From Heliopora coerulea (Eukaryota; Cnidaria; Anthozoa; Scleralcyonacea; Helioporidae), in NCBI GenBank assembly GCA_030142905.1, contig JASJOG010000517.1:1-64000 (forward strand): a stretch of DNA of 64,000 bases. Direction: 5' to 3'. Shown here piece after piece: positions 58,498-64,000 of the stretch. Position numbers and translations under genes: made by a program. Under the pieces are notes generated by a model that was not told the origin of the DNA, ran no database searches, and saw only the letters and a list, made by a program, of their open reading frames with translations. The first letter of the stretch is position 1. The number at the start of each line of letters is the position of its first letter.

Positions 58498-61400
58498 GTC
58501 AAGTGAAACCTGAAAAGTTCATTTGTGAATCTGAAGCCTCGGGAGCCGTGCAGATGCTGTCCACATACCAGAACCCCTGGACTTTTTCTTTAAACTAGAT
58601 TCCAGAACCACCATTTGTTCATTTTGAGCAGGGCTGCTCCACTATTCTTAATGCAGCTGAACCAGAAGGACTTTTTCAGTTGAATCTGCCTCTGAAACCA
58701 TGGTCTCAGTGTACATTTAAGCAGAATTCATTTGAATGGACTTGAGAGGGGTCCTGCTGTTGTGGACTAATGACAAATATGAGATCAGTAAGGACACGGC
58801 TCCATAATTTATATTTATTTGTTCCTTGGTAATCATATTACAAACTAATACCATGCATGACTTCTCAGGAAATACAATTAATTAATTAATTTAATTAATT
58901 AATTAATTCTCATTTAAATACTTGGGAGGCTTTGTAAACATTCTGCAGGCATAAGGCCTTTGATACTGCAACAAACCCTCCCTTGACTTTCAAGGACATT
59001 TAATAACTAATTCTCCTTTGGTACTACGTTTCATAACTCGTCTTCTGCATTAACCATTGAAAAAGGTCAGTTGGTTGCTGCTTTTATGTTTTTGTTAACA
59101 ATTATACTGTGAAATTTACTGTTCCTTAGAAATCAGGACTAAAAACTGTTCCAATAGAATAGGTTGTACTGTAGATAATGTATTGAAAACTACATTTCTA
59201 TAAACAGTAAATGTGCAGATTACTGTAAAATAACTGTTGTTGACGCGAAATCTGCACCACGATATTTACGAAATTTTAGTAATACGTTACCTGGATGAGA
59301 CGTCTAAATGACTCATCTGAAGAACAACTTCAGAGTTCCAATGTTCAAAACACTGACTAATCCATGGGAAGTGTTTTATTCATAATAGTTTAACTCCACT
59401 TAGTATTTAATGAATTTGAAAAAAAGAACGTTTGAAAAATGAAAGGACATGTTTTGTCAAGAAAGTTTTTCTGTATGTCTTACATCACACCATTCTATTG
59501 AACTTAATTATAAAGGAATTAAGAAGCAGGGGTGGTGCTAGAGGTGGGGCAGAGGGTTTAGCCCTCCCTGTCAGGGAAAAATAATGTCAGGGAAATGTCA
59601 CTGATGATAACATGTTTATAAATATTGTAAAAACTATAAGTACTTATTGATGTAGCCAGGAAAGATAACAGACTCTTCTCTTAATGTCAAGTCAAAAAAT
59701 AAAGTGTTTCTAGTCAGCTGTTGTGATTATTCTTGCAAAAAACTTAAAAATAACATGTTTTTGACCTTCAGATAAGGATATTATAAAGTGGGTGTTGTGC
59801 TGGCCTGTCTGGTTTAGCCACCTAGTTAGGGATGTTAGCCCTTGCATTGGAGAATTCCTGGTGCCAGCCCTGTCAAGAAGGTGAACTTTTCATACAGAAT
59901 TCCTCAATGAAGTACAAAGCTGTGTTGCAATTCCCTGACAGCCTGTGCCCTCTCAAAATTCATGAACAGGACTCAACAACTGAAAAACCAAAAGGGCTTA
60001 AGTTGTGGACCTCCAATTAGACATGCAAGTGCATGATGTCATGAAGGAGCAGAAGGGCAATGCATTGTAGGGGGATTTTTAGGCCCTGATAACACCACAC
60101 TAATTTGTCCATTACAGTATACGATTTTTAATTTGATCACCAAAAAAAAAGTTGAGGGGAGACAGATTGATATATTGTTCCCTCCTAAAATGTGGAAGGA
60201 ACATTTGCCCACCATCCCCTGCCAATCAATGCCTAAGTCCAAGCTAGTCATTATCACAGAATATGCCAGTGCTAATGACCTCTATGATATACCACGTTAT
60301 AGAGGTCAGTGGCCCATGCCAATGGCTTTGACTGGCAGAAATATAAGCCACCCTTATCTTATTTGTTCTTTTAAAAGGTGAATGAAAATCCCGAGTGCTT
60401 TTAAATTTGTCCTTTAAATGAACACATAAGAGCTGGCTTAGACGTTGTCCAACCTTAAGACAGTTATTAAATATCTAAGACCCGATAAATTTGAAAATCT
60501 ACATTTGGTTTGTGGTTTCTTGTTGCTTTGAGGTAGCAAAGTGTTGCTACTCAATGGTTTTGGTTTTTTGTTCGTTTTTTGTTTTTTCTTTTTAAACATG
60601 GGTATGAGTTGAATGCATAATAATACCAGTTACAGTATAACTCCTTGAATTAGAAATAAAAGTTAATTTCAGTCAAAAAACTGCACACAAAAATCAATTC
60701 GTGCCCGCAACCCCCAGCCACTCAAATTCTCCCGCGCATCTCCCAGCCCGGGAGCCAGTCAGCTGTCATGTTGTTAGCAAAGGAATCTCTTGAAATTACA
60801 GAAGGTAGTGTGGCCATTTTATCGTCAAAATAAGTGAAAGGAAAGGTAAGCTGATTGTTTTTCTTTGGCAAAGACTGAATACTTCGTAAAGCTAAGCCAG
60901 CTGTAGTGAATTGTTCGATTTGTAATTGGTGCTTTAACACACTAAACTGCCCAGAATGGTAGTGGTTATATCGGTTATTTTTTACCAATTCGCGTCAGTT
61001 AAGAACAAAAATGCACTTGGTACTTTATCCTTGTGCTATCTATTTACTGGCCGAGAAACTTCCCGTGTTCTTTAAAAGCTACTTGAGTAGTACAGTGCAT
61101 TTTTGAAAGTTCTGAAAAGTTGTTGGATCTAAGTTTCACAAAACAGTGCAAACTCAGTCAAATTAAGAATTCCAAAACATATTTTTAGAGGACTGCAGAA
61201 CGCACAAAACGGGAAAAAGTTGGGAACTGTTATTTAAAAGTGCAATGTTTCCTATTCCAGCTTGTTATGCTAACAAGAACGTTTCCACAAACTGGCAATG
61301 TGGTCATTGTCAATAAACTTGCTTTGCAAAGCCATTAGTCCTTAGGCATTTACCAAGTTCTTGTCAGACTTGTATCAAACCTTATCAATGCTCTTTCAGT

Positions 61401-61875
61401 TAAATTCCCTATGCTATTAAGCCTGCCATTATTTTCCAGAGGGATTAACCTTGGCTGTTATGAGTTTACACAATGCATTATTTTTTAAAATGTTTGAACT
61501 TGAACATAGAGAAGAAAACATCATTGCAAATGTATCATAATTAAAATTAATTTTCTGACTCTTTAAATCATGAATTTTGTCTCAAAATAACTTGGAAGCT
61601 CACAGGTTTGTACATACAATAGTCAAATCTGCTTATACTTTCCCTATGCCAGTCAGTGTTACCCATAGTACCATGATTCAACCCGAATTTTTTTAAAGTT
61701 TCCACTTGAAACCACTACCTTTTCTGATGTGACCATTGACTTGTCACACACTTATGTTGAGAATTTTAAGGGGATCGTGACAACTCAGTGGGCATATGGG
61801 ATGCCAGTCTGAGTCTGGCCTACACATGGAATATCGTTGCCATTAAAAATTTAATAAAATTCTACTGATTTATGT
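58498..61875. other. Spacer downstream of gene D, no gene recognised
   Basis: Duplicate of 33996-37390 with scattered substitutions and small indels, including the repeat at 59525-59875. No coding feature supported. Confidence 0.45.
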
Positions 61876-63245
61876 GTAAAAGTCTACTGGATTTATGCTA
61901 GGGAAGAGGATGACAGATGGGATCTTTGTGGTATGACAGGTGCAGGAGAAGTTTCTGGCAAAAAAGAGACCATTGCATGATGCATTTGTGGATCTGCAGA
62001 AGGCATTTGATAGGATACCAAGAGAAATGGTTAGGTGGGCATTGAGGAAGCTGGAGGTTGAAGAATGTCTGGTGAAAGCAGTGATGATAATGTATAAGAA
62101 AGCAAGAACAATAGTGAAAATGAAGCATGGAAGCAGTGAGGAGTTTGAGGTGATGGGATCAGGGATCAGTTCTGAGTCTTTTACTGTGGTTGTGATGGAG
62201 GTGCTGATGCAAGACATTAGGGAGAGCTTGCTGTGGGAGCTGTTATATGCTGACAATTTAGTTGTGATGGCTGAGAGCATTGAGGAACTTAAGGGGAAAG
62301 TGCTGCGGTGGAAAGAGTGCATCGAAGCAAAAGGGTTGAAGATGAACATTGGTAAAACAAAGGTGATGGTGTCAGGGAAGAATTGTGGTGATGTTGAAAG
62401 ACTGGGGAGTGGCCATGTACTGTATGTGGAAAGGGTGCTGGGAGCAATTCTATCAGATGTATGGGATGCAGTGCATGGGTACACAAGCAATGCTCAGGTG
62501 TGAAGGGCTCTCTGGCTAGAGTTGAGGATACGTTTGTGTGCAAGATGTGTGAAAGAACAAGTGATGAAGAGGATAGGAATGTGGAGGGGAGGTTGGATCT
62601 GGGAAATGTGGTTCACTTAGAGAATGTTGGAAAGTTTTGTTACCTGGGTGATATGCTGAATGGGGGTGGAGGAGCAAATTCTACATCTGTGTCAAGGGTG
62701 CATTGTGCATGGAGGAAGTTTAAGGAGTTAACAGGGATCTTGATAAGGAAGGAAGTGTCATTTAAACTGAAGGGGAAGCTGTATGTGACGTGTGTGAGGA
62801 GTGCTATGGTTTATGGAAATGAAAGTGGGCCATGACGGCAGAGCGGAGTGGGAGATTGGAACGTATGGAGATGAGGATGGTGAGATGGATGTGTGGTGTA
62901 TCGCTGAGGGATAGATTTCCGGGTGCAGAGCTGAGGGAAAGAATGGGGATTGGGTCAGTGTCTGATACCATGAAACTTAATAGGTTAAGATGGTTCAGAC
63001 ATGTGCTGCAGAAGGATGATGATGATTGGGTGAAAAAGATTATGTCGTTTGAGGTGGAGGGTAAGAGAGGATGGAAGGCCAAGGATGACATGGAGCTAGG
63101 TGGTGGAAAGGGACATGAGAGAGTGATGGTTGAAAAGGGAAGATGCAAAGGATAAGGAGAGGTGGAGGAGGCTGCTATGTAGAGCTGCCAACCAACCCCT
63201 GTGTAAGCAGGGAAAACGGCCATAAAACGACTGATGTTTGTTGTT
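61876..63245 (+). mobile_element. Non-LTR retrotransposon fragment, copy 2
   Basis: Duplicate of 37391-38935. It shares the TGA (61934-61936) and the YADN change, so it was already dead when duplicated. It lacks the 170-bp internal duplication and has its own one-base loss near 62408 (GGGGAGTGG for GGGGAAGTGG) that breaks the zinc-knuckle frame. Confidence 0.88.
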
Positions 63246-63264
63246 GTGTGTATATATATATATA

Positions 63265-63308
<44 letters not shown>

Positions 63309-63483
63309 TATGTATAAGTAAACTTCATCTTACTAAGTGTAGATGTTTGTAAGCTTGGATATATGTATGATGAAAAGTTTGTTCAGCTATCAAGGTATGT
63401 TATAGGTATGTTCAGCTTTCAAGTATGAAAGAGGCATATCAATATTATGAACCAGGTCTCTAATTAACATCATGCTTGCCATG

Positions 63484-63605
63484 TGAGACCCTATAGTCTA
63501 GTGGTAAAACAACCGTACCGGCAATCGGGAGATACGGGTTCGATTCCCGTTGGGGAGCTCAGAAATTTTCTGAGATAAAAGCTTGAGAACAAACTTTTCA
63601 TCATA
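63484..63605 (+). repeat. tRNA-derived repeat, duplicate of 39229
   Basis: TAGTCTAGTGGTAAAACAAC and ACGGGTTCGATTCCCGTTGG followed by the CTCAGAAATTTTCTGAG tail. Confidence 0.7.
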
Positions 63606-63619
63606 TATATATGTATGTA

Positions 63620-63668
<49 letters not shown>

Positions 63669-63799
63669 CTGCACTGCATATATATATATATATATATGAT
63701 GAAAAGTTTGTTCTCAAGCTTTCATCTTATATATGTAAGTAAATTTCATCTTACTAAGTGTAGATGTTTGTAAGCTTGGATATATGTATGATGAAGAGA

Positions 63800-63925
63800 C
63801 CCTATAGAGACCCTATAGTGTAGTGGCAAAACAACCGTACCGGCAATCGGGAGACACGGGTTCGATTCCCGTTGGGGAGCTCAGAAGTTTTCTGAGATAA
63901 AAGCTTGAGAACATACTTTTCATCA
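63800..63925 (+). repeat. tRNA-derived repeat, duplicate of 40012
   Basis: TAGTGTAGTGGCAAAACAAC and ACGGGTTCGATTCCCGTTGG. Only a TA tract and a short GCACTGCATATA spacer separate it from the previous unit, because the Penelope fragment present in copy 1 is missing. Confidence 0.7.
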
Positions 63926-64000
63926 TATATATATATATACATATAGATATATATGAAAAAACTTCTTCAGACATGAAGAAGCCGTGAAAGGCGAAACGTT

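Larger units (their letters stand above)
48368..64000. repeat. Segmental duplication, copy 2 (runs off window)
   Basis: Copy of 24198-40203. Left edge ATGCTCAGAGGTTGGCAG. Differences from copy 1: added 48.69-49.66 kb element, SINE at 53.5 kb, pogo-like element at 57.2 kb and an expanded repeat at 58.0 kb; missing SINE pair of 26.05 kb, 563 bp containing a GT43 first exon, ~920 bp at the exon 2 boundary, and the 39.5-kb Penelope fragment. Confidence 0.93.

Overview
The window is animal nuclear DNA. It is AT-rich, genes are split by GT-AG introns, TTAGGG-type telomeric motifs occur, and coding sequence is sparse between many transposon relics. Gene content (GT43 glucuronosyltransferases, an FGF, a PP1-regulatory ankyrin protein) plus abundant Penelope-like elements, tRNA-derived SINEs and hAT/pogo-type MITEs suggest an anthozoan cnidarian, perhaps a stony coral. 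The taxon is an inference.

Layout. 1-7.1 kb: a single-exon PPP1R27-like ankyrin gene (1298-1717, -) and a divergent fibroblast growth factor gene on the same strand (three recognised exons within 5082-7086). 7.1-20.3 kb: no confident gene; microsatellites, MITEs and long hairpins. 20.3-58.5 kb: four tandem, same-strand beta-1,3-glucuronosyltransferase (B3GAT, GT43) loci, called A to D here. A (20301-27223), B (28733-33995) and C (45127-51785) each assemble from four exons into a 357-358 residue type II Golgi-type enzyme. D (54.6-58.5 kb) is a B copy that lost its first exon and the start of its second. The gaps hold a non-LTR retrotransposon (37.4-38.9 kb), Penelope-like elements (39.5-44.5 kb) and a canonical hammerhead-ribozyme core (42456-42501).

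Large-scale structure. From about 24.20 kb the sequence is repeated from about 48.37 kb to the window end, and the join lies in intron 2 of the glucuronosyltransferases. The simplest reading is unequal exchange between intron 2 of A and intron 2 of a downstream paralogue. It made a chimeric gene C (own exons 1-2, A-like exons 3-4), copied B as D, and copied the LINE and tRNA-like repeats. Later insertions differ between copies: tRNA-derived SINEs with 12-14 bp target duplications, a pogo/Tigger-like element, and a terminal-inverted-repeat element with an unknown ORF.

Function. Family knowledge says B3GAT enzymes add glucuronic acid to the glycosaminoglycan linker or to related acceptors. Here A/C and B/D each carry a different substitution at conserved active-site positions, so the array may hold enzymes of differing specificity or activity.
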